From Candidatus Andersenbacteria bacterium RIFCSPHIGHO2_02_FULL_45_11 (GTDB lineage Bacteria > Patescibacteriota > Andersenbacteria > UBA10190), in the NCBI GenBank assembly GCA_001817055.1, contig MHHP01000015.1, positions 1 to 11,995 of the forward strand: a stretch of DNA of 11,995 nt, in the 5' to 3' direction. The position numbers and the translations under genes were made by a program. The notes under the pieces were generated by a model. The model saw only the letters and a program-made list of their open reading frames with translations. It searched no databases and had not been told where the DNA came from. Shown here one piece after another: positions 1-7,646 of the stretch (position 1 is its first letter; each line of letters starts with the position of its first letter).

Positions 1-150
1 AACAACGTCACTATATCAGGATCATGGGACGCTACCGGAGGAACGTTTACGGGAAGTAATACGGTGACGTTTACGAGTACGAGCACAGAAACTATTACTT
101 CAAATGCACAATCATTCAACAACGTAACGCTTAATGGAGCCAGTGGTATT
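1..150 (+). repeat. Internal duplicated module, copy A (matches 1660-1809)
   Basis: The first 80 or so bases match the stretch beginning at 1660 almost base for base (both encode NNVTISGSWDAT and then NTVTFTST). Similarity fades beyond about 150 bases but the protein pattern continues. The offset is 1659 nt, exactly 553 codons, so the copies are in frame. This implies that the region before base 1 carries another copy of the module seen at about 1186-1660. Confidence 0.8.
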
Positions 151-3100
151 TGGAACTCACAAGACACGCTGAGTGTTGCGGGTAACCTTACTATTAGTAA
201 CGGATCGCTCGATCTCAACGGAAGTACGCTTACGCTTGGCGTATCCTCAGTGTTTAGTAATAACGACACGCTTAGACTACAAGGTGCGGAAACACTTACC
301 AACTTTACGAATGATACAAACTCGGGGACTGTTCTCTATGACGGAACGGGTACGTACGCATCCGGGCTTGCTGCGGGCAGTTCATACTACCACCTCACGT
401 TTGCAGGCCTTGCCGGCACATGGACACTTGGGGCAAATCTTGACGTGGATGGCGACCTTACGCTCACAACGGGAACACTGAATACGAGTGCTGCAAGTAA
501 TAGAAGTATTAACGTTGCGGGCAACTGGAGTAAAACATCCGGAACATATACGGGGAATAGCTCAACGGTTACGTTTGATGGAAGTGGCGCACAAGCGCTT
601 ACCGGTGAGACGTTTTACAATTTGACGATTAACAACAGTGCTGCCAGCCCTGATGATACTACTGATGTTGATAGCAGTGCTGCAGTTACCGTAACAAATA
701 CGCTTACCGTTACAGACGGGCAATTCCAACCAGATACTGCAAGCGACTTTGCTGCCGTGAGTATTGGAGCAAATGGAATATTGAAACCTGATGGCAGTGC
801 AGCCATTACCGTATCTGGTGCGTGGACAAATTCCGGTACATTTACCGCAAACTCCGGAACAGTAACGCTAGATGGAACAGATCAAACTATTGCCGGCTCA
901 TCTACGTTCTACAACTTCACTAAAAGCGTGGCATCTGCAGCTACGCTCACGTTTACCGCCGGAACAACACAAACCATTACAAATACCACAACGTTGAATG
1001 GCGCATCCGTGCAGCTGCTTTCGTTGCGATCATCTGCCGATGCGTCGGTATGGAGTATTAATCCGCAAGGCACACGTACTATTTCGTATCTTGATATTAA
1101 AGATTCCACAAATACCAATGCTACGGTTATTGACTGTTCAGATAACTGTACCAATTCGGGCAACAATACCAATTGGGCGTACCCTATTACCGTAACGGTG
1201 TATTCCGACGAAGGGTCTACAGGGATTGGATCCGGTAAAACAGTTGCACTCTCTGTTAATGGCGGTACAAAAGCAACTGCAGATACTAACAGCTCTTCTG
1301 TTGCAACCATCACCACGGCAAGTGTTTCGTCGGGCGATCTTGTTGCAATATGGCTGGACGATGAAACGGAAAACGGCATGGTGGTAACCAAGACAGACGG
1401 TACAAGCTTGGCGTTTGTGGTGTATCAGAACCGCTTCTTGCTTCAGTATGAAACAGGATCTTCGCTTACGAATGCCAATCTGGCAACGGCAGACGATAGC
1501 GGAGACGACGATATCTCAGCTGTGTATTCCGTTGCATCGAGCAACCTCACTGTTGCAAGCGGAATTGAACTCTTTATTAAAACCGGAAAGACGTTCGCTC
1601 CCGGTGGCACTGTTTCCGCCGACGACATTGACATTAACGGAACATTTACCATGGCTGCAAACAACGTCACCATATCTGGATCATGGGACGCAACTTCAGG
1701 AACGTTTACCGGGAGTAACACGGTGACGTTTACGAGTACGGATGCCACGGAAGTAATTACAAGTAACAGCAATTCGTTTAGCAGTGTAACGTTTAACGCA
1801 AATGGTGGCGGTAAATGGACACAGGCGGATGCATTTAACGTAACGGGCACACTTACAGTAAATGGATCAGCAGGAACAGATTCTACCGCCCCAACTATTT
1901 CCAGTATTGCGGCTATCGCATCATCTACAAAAGTAACGGTTACGTGGGTTACGGATGAGAATGCAGATTCTACGCTGGCATATGGTACAACCAATGCACT
2001 TGGAAGCACTGCAACAGATAGCACACAAACACGAGTGCATGCAGTAACGCTTTCAAGCCTTTCATCAGAGACCACCTACTACTATCGCATTACATCCGCA
2101 GACGCATCTTCAAACAGTACGTCGTCATCCATAGCCACGGCTACCACGGAGCAAGCGGATGCATCGATTGATACAACTGATCCAAGTATTTCTGATGTTG
2201 CCATATCGTCAACCACTGCTTCATCTGCAAACGTGTCTTGGAATACCAGTGAGAGCACTGTTGGATATGTGAATTATGGAACAACGTCTGGTACGTATAC
2301 GTTAACTGCTGGTGCCGGTATTAATACCTACGCAACAGAAAAAACAGCTCAGATTAAAGGCCTGGATGCTTCTACGAAATATTACTACCAAGTTACTGCC
2401 ATCGATGCAGCGGGTAATCTTGGAACCGGAACAGAGGGCTCATTCACCACGTCTGCTCCCGATGATTCTTCTACAGACACTACCAAGCCTGGTATTTCGA
2501 GTGTGGCGGAGAGCGACATTACTGCACTCGGTGCAACCGTATCGTGGAAAACCGATGAAAATGCCGTGGGGTATGTAAAGTATGGTACGTCGTCTACTTT
2601 TGATCGCACTGCCGGCAGCGGGGATGATACGTACGAGAAATCAAAAACGGCTCGTCTTACCGGCCTCACTCCTTCCACTTCGTATTCTTACCAAGTTTCT
2701 GCAATCGATGCAGCAGGTAACCTTGGAGTTTCTGCAACGGGATCATTTACGACGTCTGCAACAGAATCCATAACAACACTTACAGATACTACGACAACAA
2801 AAGGTGAAACTCCCCCAAAGATTACGTCTGACGCTCCCGCTGTATCCGACATTACCGGTTCAAGTGTTGTTATCTCATGGAATACTGACAAAAAGACTTC
2901 TGCCGTTATTTATTACCGCGCACAGGGTACGACGGAGCTACTCAAAAATGCAGACCTCGCATATTCCGCATCGCATTCCATGAAACTCTCAGGCCTTACC
3001 GTTGCAACTGTGTATGAATATGCTATTGAAGTTGCTACGGTAGACGGCGATGTGTTTCGCAGTACAACGTATCAGTTCACTACAGGCCTATCAAAAGTAT

Positions 3101-3753
3101 CTGATATCAGCGTGCAGAAGCTCACGGATAAAAATGGGCTGATTGTATACAAGTCCGAAGCGCCCACTTCGTCCATTATTGAGCTTACAAACCTATTAAC
3201 AAACGAGACAACAACTATTACCGATGACGATATTACGTTAAGTCATAAAGTTGACCTTGCGGCGCTAGACCCGAACACGCCATACAGCGCAGTGATTGTA
3301 GTACAAGGCGAAGGCGACGCGGCTTCCAGAACACTTGCGTATATTTTTGAAACCCGGGATGATACTGCCGATCCCGTAGTTTCTCTTATTGATACTTCTT
3401 CTGCCCTAGTAGAAGGCCAAAGCGATAGCGTGCAAACAGTGCTATCGTGGCATACAGATGAACCGGCAACCAGCCAGGTGGAGTACAATGAAGGCTTGGT
3501 ACGGGATGGGAAATACAATTTGACGGAGGGTAAGAGTGATGACTTTGCAACTACTCATACCATTGTGCTGACTGATTTAAAGCCATCTACGGTATATGAA
3601 TACCGCGTCAAAAGTACAGATAGATCTGGCCATGATGCACTATCGGAATCCCGTGTGTTATTAACGCCATCTCGTAGAGTGTCTGTATTTGATTTGATTA
3701 CTCGCAACCTGGAAGATTCGTTCGGATGGACGCGCCATATTCTCAATCGGTAA
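1..3753 (+). CDS. Giant modular surface protein, beta-repeat region plus about six FN3-like domains (5' partial)
   Basis: The frame is open from the first base, so the gene begins upstream; 1250 codons are visible. A GTG near base 64 is internal, because the codons before it encode the same repeat seen again at residue 554. Residues 1-395 are short beta-strand repeats rich in Thr, Ser, Asn and Gly, with recurring patterns such as GTFTANSGTVTLDGT and TFYNLT. Residues 396-626 hold an Ig-like segment (TVTVYSDEG) and another repeat block. From residue 627 there are about six fibronectin type III-like domains, starting near 627, 724, 826, 937, 1028 and 1120; the first four are clearest and often contain TYYYRI/YYYQV followed by DAAGN. 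The C-terminus has no LPXTG motif and no membrane helix. The only cysteines I see are C379 and C383. Such proteins are typical of CPR cell surfaces and are thought to act in adhesion or as an outer layer; the exact role here is unknown. The ABC ATPase gene follows after 5 bp. Confidence 0.88.
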   Translation, partial: NNVTISGSWDATGGTFTGSNTVTFTSTSTETITSNAQSFNNVTLNGASGIWNSQDTLSVAGNLTISNGSLDLNGSTLTLGVSSVFSNNDTLRLQGAETLTNFTNDTNSGTVLYDGTGTYASGLAAGSSYYHLTFAGLAGTWTLGANLDVDGDLTLTTGTLNTSAASNRSINVAGNWSKTSGTYTGNSSTVTFDGSGAQALTGETFYNLTINNSAASPDDTTDVDSSAAVTVTNTLTVTDGQFQPDTASDFAAVSIGANGILKPDGSAAITVSGAWTNSGTFTANSGTVTLDGTDQTIAGSSTFYNFTKSVASAATLTFTAGTTQTITNTTTLNGASVQLLSLRSSADASVWSINPQGTRTISYLDIKDSTNTNATVIDCSDNCTNSGNNTNWAYPITVTVYSDEGSTGIGSGKTVALSVNGGTKATADTNSSSVATITTASVSSGDLVAIWLDDETENGMVVTKTDGTSLAFVVYQNRFLLQYETGSSLTNANLATADDSGDDDISAVYSVASSNLTVASGIELFIKTGKTFAPGGTVSADDIDINGTFTMAANNVTISGSWDATSGTFTGSNTVTFTSTDATEVITSNSNSFSSVTFNANGGGKWTQADAFNVTGTLTVNGSAGTDSTAPTISSIAAIASSTKVTVTWVTDENADSTLAYGTTNALGSTATDSTQTRVHAVTLSSLSSETTYYYRITSADASSNSTSSSIATATTEQADASIDTTDPSISDVAISSTTASSANVSWNTSESTVGYVNYGTTSGTYTLTAGAGINTYATEKTAQIKGLDASTKYYYQVTAIDAAGNLGTGTEGSFTTSAPDDSSTDTTKPGISSVAESDITALGATVSWKTDENAVGYVKYGTSSTFDRTAGSGDDTYEKSKTARLTGLTPSTSYSYQVSAIDAAGNLGVSATGSFTTSATESITTLTDTTTTKGETPPKITSDAPAVSDITGSSVVISWNTDKKTSAVIYYRAQGTTELLKNADLAYSASHSMKLSGLTVATVYEYAIEVATVDGDVFRSTTYQFTTGLSKVSDISVQKLTDKNGLIVYKSEAPTSSIIELTNLLTNETTTITDDDITLSHKVDLAALDPNTPYSAVIVVQGEGDAASRTLAYIFETRDDTADPVVSLIDTSSALVEGQSDSVQTVLSWHTDEPATSQVEYNEGLVRDGKYNLTEGKSDDFATTHTIVLTDLKPSTVYEYRVKSTDRSGHDALSESRVLLTPSRRVSVFDLITRNLEDSFGWTRHILNR
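1660..1809 (+). repeat. Internal duplicated module, copy B (matches 1-150)
   Basis: This is the in-frame second copy of the segment at the left edge. It encodes NNVTISGSWDATSGTFTGSN and a following S-F-x-x-V-T-x-N pattern shared with copy A. After it the two copies diverge: copy A continues into beta-repeats, copy B goes to the first FN3 domain. The DNA-level identity suggests a fairly recent or conversion-maintained duplication. Confidence 0.8.
2386..2457 (+). repeat. FN3 domain tail repeat, copy 1
   Basis: This segment encodes YQVTAIDAAGNLG and ends in GSFTTSA. It is closely matched at 2689-2760, 303 nt (101 codons) downstream. The two mark the last strands of the second and third FN3 domains, which are therefore a tandem duplication. 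Confidence 0.8.
2689..2760 (+). repeat. FN3 domain tail repeat, copy 2
   Basis: This encodes YQVSAIDAAGNLG and GSFTTSA, the counterpart of the copy one domain upstream. Differences are mostly synonymous or conservative. Confidence 0.8.
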
Positions 3754-3758
3754 CTCCT

Positions 3759-4850
3759 ATGCAAGACATCGTTATTGAATTAAAAGATTTAGAAAAAATA
3801 TATGACGAGGGTACGCCTCGCGAGACCCGTGCCCTACGCGGTATTACGCTGCGTGTACGTCGCGGAGAAATTGTTGTGGTATTTGGGCCATCCGGTTCCG
3901 GTAAATCTACGCTATTGAACATTCTTTCCGGGCTCGACCGCCCAACGTCCGGCTCCGTCATTATCGAAGGGAAGGATTTGATGCAAATGTCGCTGGATGA
4001 TGCGGCACTCTTTCATCAGAAAAAAGTGGGAATGGTATTTCAGGCGTATGAATTAATTGCATCGCTCTCAGTGCTGCAAAATATTACAATGCCTGCTCGC
4101 CTTGCCGGGACTAATCGCGATGTATATATGGCACGTGGGAGAGATCTGTTACACCAATTTGAGTTGGAAGCATTGGAGTCCCGCTTACCCACCAAAATAT
4201 CCGGAGGTCAGCAGCAGCGTGTGGGTATTATGCGGGCGTTTATGAACAACCCGGCCATGATTGTCGCGGATGAGCCTACCGGAAACCTGGATTCAACCAA
4301 TGCGGCACATATTCTCAATTTGTTTCTCGAATTGAACGAGAAAACAAATACCACCATGATTATCGTATCTCACGACCCTACCCTCCACGTAATCGCAGAC
4401 CGCGTTGTTATTATCAAGGACGGCAAAGTTGAAAGGGAAACAAAGGGTGGCAGAACTAAAGCGCTAGCTCCAGAAGCTCACACTTCAGCGTCATCTGATC
4501 AGGCAAGTGTTGGTGAGGCAATTGCAAAACCGGAGAAAGGCACCAATCTTTCTCCATTTGCGCTTCTTGTACAAAAGCGGAAAAAACTCCCTCCGGCAGA
4601 TCAGCATATACTGTCTGTTATGTTAATTCTGCTTACAAAAAAGCAGCAGGATGATGTAACCGATGAGCAGGTGGTGCGCTTGTTTGATGCCATGCGGCGC
4701 AGAATCGCCGGGGAAATTGCACAATCCCAATTACAGGAGTTTCTGGATCGTTCTGTAAAGCAAGGCGGTGTGGGGTTGTATCGCCAAACGGCAGAACATG
4801 TTGCATCAAACGTAGAAGCTATCTTGTCATTAAGCAAGCACGTATCATAA
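3759..4850 (+). CDS. ABC transporter ATP-binding protein, MacB/LolD type, with a C-terminal extension
   Basis: This is the ATPase subunit of an envelope ABC system; it hydrolyses ATP at the inner face of the membrane. Counting from the ATG 5 bp after the upstream stop, the protein has 363 residues. Walker A GPSGSGKST is at 43-51, the signature SGGQQQR at 148-154, Walker B MIVADEP at 167-173 with the D-loop GNLDS after it, and the H-loop SHD at 204-206. These match the MacB/LolD/FtsE branch, whose ATPases usually stop at about 220-240 residues. Here another 135 or so residues follow: a low-complexity Ala/Ser/Lys linker (about 225-262) and a probably helical charged domain (about 263-363) that I do not recognise. 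An alternative ATG at 3726 would add 11 residues and overlap the upstream gene; neither start has a good Shine-Dalgarno. The partner permease starts 4 bp downstream. Confidence 0.93.
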   Translation: MQDIVIELKDLEKIYDEGTPRETRALRGITLRVRRGEIVVVFGPSGSGKSTLLNILSGLDRPTSGSVIIEGKDLMQMSLDDAALFHQKKVGMVFQAYELIASLSVLQNITMPARLAGTNRDVYMARGRDLLHQFELEALESRLPTKISGGQQQRVGIMRAFMNNPAMIVADEPTGNLDSTNAAHILNLFLELNEKTNTTMIIVSHDPTLHVIADRVVIIKDGKVERETKGGRTKALAPEAHTSASSDQASVGEAIAKPEKGTNLSPFALLVQKRKKLPPADQHILSVMLILLTKKQQDDVTDEQVVRLFDAMRRRIAGEIAQSQLQEFLDRSVKQGGVGLYRQTAEHVASNVEAILSLSKHVS

Positions 4851-4854
4851 CTCT

Positions 4855-6042
4855 ATGACACTTCGAGATGTGATTGAACTCACCAGTCAACGATTTAAGA
4901 CTCGCCCATCGAGGTACATTTTAACCATATTCGGGGTTAGTTCCGGTATCGGTGTTGTATATGTGTTAATCGCGCTTGGGTTTGGATTGCAAGATTTGGT
5001 TATTGGCAAAATTGCCACCAGTGAATCGCTCTTGTCGCTGACGGTAACGCCTCTTGAGCAGGCAACGGAAGTGATTGCGCTGAACGACACGAGCATTTCC
5101 AAATTCCGTGAAATTCCCCATGTTGTTGACGTAAGTCCGCTGTTGGCGATACCTGCAGAAATTGAGGCGAATGGATTGCGTGCTCAAACGCTTGTGCAGG
5201 CAGTGCATCCGAAATATTTTGCGTATGCAGGAGTTACAGCAGGTTCCGGAGTGCTGTTATCCGACGATACCGAGCGTGGTGTTGTAGTGTCTAGCCCTAT
5301 TTTAAAAATATTTAATATTTCAGAGGCTGATGCATTGGGCAAAGAACTTATGCTTACGTTGTTTGTTCCGACACAGGAAGATGTGAATATTATCGCACTT
5401 CCGGAACCATTTACCATTAGTGGGATTATCACGTCCGAAACAAACGCGATATATATTCTGCCTCAGGCAGTGCCTGATGCTGTGCCGCATACATATGAAC
5501 AGGCACGAGTACGCGTTGATACCACAGAATCCATCCAGCCCGTCCGTTCCGACCTTATTAGCAAGGGCTTTTCCGTACAAGCGCTTACGGATACCGTTGC
5601 ACAATTAAATCAGATTTTTCGATTTACTCAGATTGCACTTGGTACGCTTGGGATTATCGCCCTCTTTATTGCTGCGGTCGGAATGTTTAACACCATGACT
5701 ATTTCATTACTGGAACGTACTCGTGAAGTGGGGATTTTACGCGCACTTGGTGCAACGGGGCGAGATGTATGGCTCATCTTTTTGTTTGAATCTGTTTCCA
5801 TGAGTATCTTTGCTGGGATACTCGGGATCTTGCTTGGCTTTTTCTTATCGTCCACTTCCAATTACGTCATTAACATCATTGCAGTGAGGTTTGGTGGAGA
5901 AGCGGTCAGCTTGTTTTCTGCGCCTCTTTGGTTGCATATTGCGATTATGTCTATTGCTTTGCTTGTAGGGTTTGTAACAGGGTTCTACCCTGCGCACCGT
6001 GCGGCAAAGTTAAATCCTCTGGAAGCACTTCGACATGAATAG
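4855..6042 (+). CDS. ABC transporter permease, MacB/FtsX family
   Basis: The protein has 395 residues and the classic four-helix MacB-like layout: a first membrane helix at about 21-43, a large extracytoplasmic domain at about 45-255 (MacB_PCD-like), then three helices at about 260-281, 306-331 and 357-378 forming the FtsX domain. The coupling segment after the second helix reads ERTREVGILRALGATGRDV, a hallmark of the family, and the end has YPAHRAAKLNPLEALRHE, also typical. Members do not usually import small molecules; they use ATP hydrolysis to drive work on the outer side, such as lipoprotein release, peptide export or signalling. It starts 4 bp after the ATPase stop, so the two are translationally coupled and form one transporter. 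The substrate is unknown; adjacency to the surface protein makes an envelope role likely. Confidence 0.93.
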   Translation: MTLRDVIELTSQRFKTRPSRYILTIFGVSSGIGVVYVLIALGFGLQDLVIGKIATSESLLSLTVTPLEQATEVIALNDTSISKFREIPHVVDVSPLLAIPAEIEANGLRAQTLVQAVHPKYFAYAGVTAGSGVLLSDDTERGVVVSSPILKIFNISEADALGKELMLTLFVPTQEDVNIIALPEPFTISGIITSETNAIYILPQAVPDAVPHTYEQARVRVDTTESIQPVRSDLISKGFSVQALTDTVAQLNQIFRFTQIALGTLGIIALFIAAVGMFNTMTISLLERTREVGILRALGATGRDVWLIFLFESVSMSIFAGILGILLGFFLSSTSNYVINIIAVRFGGEAVSLFSAPLWLHIAIMSIALLVGFVTGFYPAHRAAKLNPLEALRHE

Positions 6043-6439
6043 CAGGCAGATGCAACTTGGAGTTATTGGCGCGCTACTGTTGGTTGCGGTTGGTGGTTCA
6101 GTATATCGACATGTATCAACTACTGCGCAGCCAAACCCTCCGGAGCAATTGCCCGCGGACGTGGTACTAGAACTTGATGCAAAAGTGAAAAAGTTTTCAA
6201 TTACAACACCTTTAGCTGAATTGCCAAGTGGCCAATCGTATCACCTATGGCTTATTCCAGAAGACAAAAAATCTCCAAAATATGCAGGTGAAATGTTTCC
6301 GGTTACGGGTGGTAAGTACAGTATTACGTTTACGTCGGAAGAAAGCCTGGGTGACTACCGCACAGCTCTTGTTTCTCAGGAGGCAACGGAGTTTCCTGAA
6401 AAGCCTGCACATACGGTGAAAGAGTGGCTGTTGCGGTAA
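6035..6439 (+). CDS. Membrane-anchored protein with an anti-sigma-K (RskA)-like C-terminal domain
   Basis: This is a 134-residue protein with one N-terminal membrane helix (about 7-24), a short Pro-rich linker (about 30-40) and an extracytoplasmic domain. The domain contains VVLELDAKVKKFSITTPLAE, then LPSGQSYHLWLIPE and later YSITFTSEESLGDYRTALVS. This resembles the C-terminal half of RskA/anti-sigma-K proteins (an L-P-x-G-x-x-Y-x-L-W-L-I core followed by a GxY strand), but the usual N-terminal zinc-finger sigma-binding part is absent and no sigma factor gene is nearby. The start codon overlaps the permease stop by 8 bp, indicating coupling with the ABC genes. Function is inferred only: a sensor or accessory part of the transporter. 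The family call is by eye and moderate. Confidence 0.75.
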   Translation: MNSRQMQLGVIGALLLVAVGGSVYRHVSTTAQPNPPEQLPADVVLELDAKVKKFSITTPLAELPSGQSYHLWLIPEDKKSPKYAGEMFPVTGGKYSITFTSEESLGDYRTALVSQEATEFPEKPAHTVKEWLLR

Positions 6440-6471
6440 ATAGGTATTTTGGAAGATCTTCTTTTCCTATT
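6439..6471 (+). terminator. Weak hairpin after the ABC operon
   Basis: AATAGG at 6439-6444 can pair with CCTATT at 6466-6471, and a perfect 10-bp palindrome GAAGATCTTC lies inside at 6452-6461. No clear U-tract follows, so termination here is uncertain. Confidence 0.3.
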
Positions 6472-6476
6472 CTTAC

Positions 6477-6505
6477 TTGTGAGCGACAGCTGTAGGCGGT
6501 ATGAT
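6477..6505 (+). promoter_or_regulatory. Putative sigma-70-type promoter for the glutaredoxin-DsbA pair
   Basis: TTGTGA (6477-6482, 4 of 6 to the -35 consensus) and TATGAT (6500-6505, 5 of 6 to the -10 consensus) are separated by exactly 17 bp. Transcription would start near 6512, very close to the ATG at 6515. A plausible Shine-Dalgarno AGGTGA (6506-6511) lies just upstream of the expected start point, so a readthrough transcript from upstream may also serve this gene. Confidence 0.4.
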
Positions 6506-6514
6506 AGGTGAACT

Positions 6515-6751
6515 ATGAAACAAGTAATTATCTATTCAACCCCGTCTTGCGGGTGGTGCAAGGCAGCAAAGCAGTATTTTACGGAACATAATGTCGCATA
6601 TACAGAAAAAGATGTGGCAGCGGATGTATTTGCTCGTGATGAAATGCTCCAAAAATCAAAACAGATGGGCGTCCCTGTTATTGATATTGATGGTGAAATT
6701 ACAATCGGGTTTAACCAGCCGCGTCTTGCGCAGCTTTTAGAAATCGCGTAA
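6515..6751 (+). CDS. Glutaredoxin-like protein (NrdH/mycoredoxin type, CGWC)
   Basis: This is a small cytoplasmic thiol-disulfide oxidoreductase of 78 residues, full length for the family. The redox site C12-G-W-C15 follows a beta strand (QVIIYSTPS), the cis-proline loop reads GVPVI, and the C-terminal IGFNQPRLAQLL matches the Gly-Phe turn and last helix of glutaredoxin and NrdH proteins. The CGWC centre differs from the common CPYC of glutaredoxins and is closer to thioredoxin-like sites. The likely role is reducing mixed disulfides or supplying electrons to enzymes such as ribonucleotide reductase; the real partner is not shown here. An AGGTGA Shine-Dalgarno fits the ATG. The DsbA-like gene follows after 9 bp, so the two are probably co-transcribed. 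Confidence 0.92.
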   Translation: MKQVIIYSTPSCGWCKAAKQYFTEHNVAYTEKDVAADVFARDEMLQKSKQMGVPVIDIDGEITIGFNQPRLAQLLEIA

Positions 6752-6760
6752 GGTTTTTAT

Positions 6761-7471
6761 ATGTCTGAACAAAAACAAGCAATGTCTGTTCCGATGGCAA
6801 TCGTGATTGCCGGAGCGCTTGTTGCCGGAGCCGTATATTTTAGTAACGTAGGGCCTAAGGACCTGCCTGCCGGTCAGGCAGGGTTGCCAGTGCCAACTGT
6901 AGCGCCGCAGCCAACTCGTCCTCCTGCGTCTCTTGAAATTGCTCCTATTACCGAGGCTGACCATATCCGCGGGGATGTGAATGCACCTATTACGATTTTG
7001 GAATATTCAGACCTAGAGTGCCCGTTCTGTAAAGTATTTCATCAGAGTATGATTCGTATAATTGCGGAATATCCTGGCAAAGTACGATGGGTGTACCGAC
7101 ATGCGCCACTTATCCAACTTCATCAAAAGGCTCCTGTTGAGGCAAACGCTTCTGAGTGTGCAGCTGCACAAGGAAAATTCTGGGAGTTTACGGATGTTGT
7201 GTTTGCGGCTACAGGAAGCAACGATAGCTTAGACCTTGCCAAGCTTGCTGATTATGCGAAGCAGGCAGGAGTTGCAGATGCTACTGCATTTAAAACGTGT
7301 GTAGATGAACATACGTTTAAGGAAAAGGTTGATGCCCAGCTTGCGGACGGTATTAAGGCAGGATTACAAGGAACGCCGTTTAATATGGTCATCAAGGCCG
7401 ACGGAACAAAGGAACAACTAGGCGGCGGAGTTCCGTACGAACAACTAAAAACGATTATTGAAGAGCTATAA
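6761..7471 (+). CDS. Membrane-anchored DsbA-like thiol:disulfide oxidoreductase (Thioredoxin_4 family)
   Basis: The 236-residue protein has an N-terminal membrane helix (about 10-28), a flexible Pro/Ala linker (about 31-57) and a DsbA/BdbD-like thioredoxin domain. The strand ITILEYSDLE leads into the active site C87-P-F-C90, followed by KVFHQSM. The cis-proline loop GTP is at 204-206. A helical insertion lies between these, as usual for DsbA-type folds. It should act outside the membrane, forming or reshuffling disulfides in exported proteins. The linker contains a palindromic DNA element that encodes DLPAGQAG (residues 34-41). The gene directly follows the glutaredoxin. No DsbB or VKOR partner is visible in the window. 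Confidence 0.93.
   Translation: MSEQKQAMSVPMAIVIAGALVAGAVYFSNVGPKDLPAGQAGLPVPTVAPQPTRPPASLEIAPITEADHIRGDVNAPITILEYSDLECPFCKVFHQSMIRIIAEYPGKVRWVYRHAPLIQLHQKAPVEANASECAAAQGKFWEFTDVVFAATGSNDSLDLAKLADYAKQAGVADATAFKTCVDEHTFKEKVDAQLADGIKAGLQGTPFNMVIKADGTKEQLGGGVPYEQLKTIIEEL
6862..6882 (+). repeat. CCTGCCTG palindromic repeat inside the dsbA-like coding region
   Basis: Arms CCTGCCTG (6862-6869) and CAGGCAGG (6875-6882) are perfectly complementary around a 5-nt centre. Read in frame it gives part of DLPAGQAGLP in the unstructured linker. I recall this type of palindrome as a dispersed repeat in Parcubacteria genomes, often found in coding regions as PAGxQAG-like peptides; that recollection was not checked here. 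Confidence 0.75.
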
Positions 7472-7473
7472 AA

Positions 7474-7505
7474 AAATCGTCGTATCCCGTGAGAAACGAC
7501 GATTT
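7474..7505 (+). terminator. Stem-loop after the DsbA-like gene
   Basis: AAATCGTCGT (7474-7483) pairs perfectly with ACGACGATTT (7496-7505) around a 12-nt loop, beginning 3 nt after the stop codon. On the + strand the downstream T-tract is weak (GATTTGTTG). On the minus strand the hairpin would be followed by a run of T from the A-run at 7470-7476, so it could act in both directions. Confidence 0.6.
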
Positions 7506-7646
7506 GTTGTGCGTGCATACCCGTTACATATCGTGACCGAATTCAACCACTTTGGAAGAGATTGCTTCCCAGATGGCGTTGTCTGCAGATGGAGGAAGTA
7601 CAAATATGGTTTGTCTGTATGGATAAAAAGGCAATTCTTATTATTA
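7506..7646. other. Intergenic stretch with no gene recognised
   Basis: A small frame at 7458-7652 begins inside the preceding gene, crosses the terminator hairpin and shows no family features, so I do not call it. I see no tRNA or riboswitch structure. Confidence 0.5.

Noticed and set aside
909..1391. A 160-residue open frame on the minus strand
   Set aside because: Same reason: complement of the repeat-rich gene, no family features.
1443..2075. A 210-residue open frame on the minus strand inside the surface-protein gene
   Set aside because: It lies wholly inside a clear FN3/repeat coding frame, has a Val/Ser-rich composition expected from the complement of Thr/Ser/Asn codons, and has no recognisable motif.
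1..3660. CRISPR-like array suggested by repeated short motifs
   Set aside because: The repeats are in-frame protein modules of different lengths, without constant direct repeats or unique spacers.
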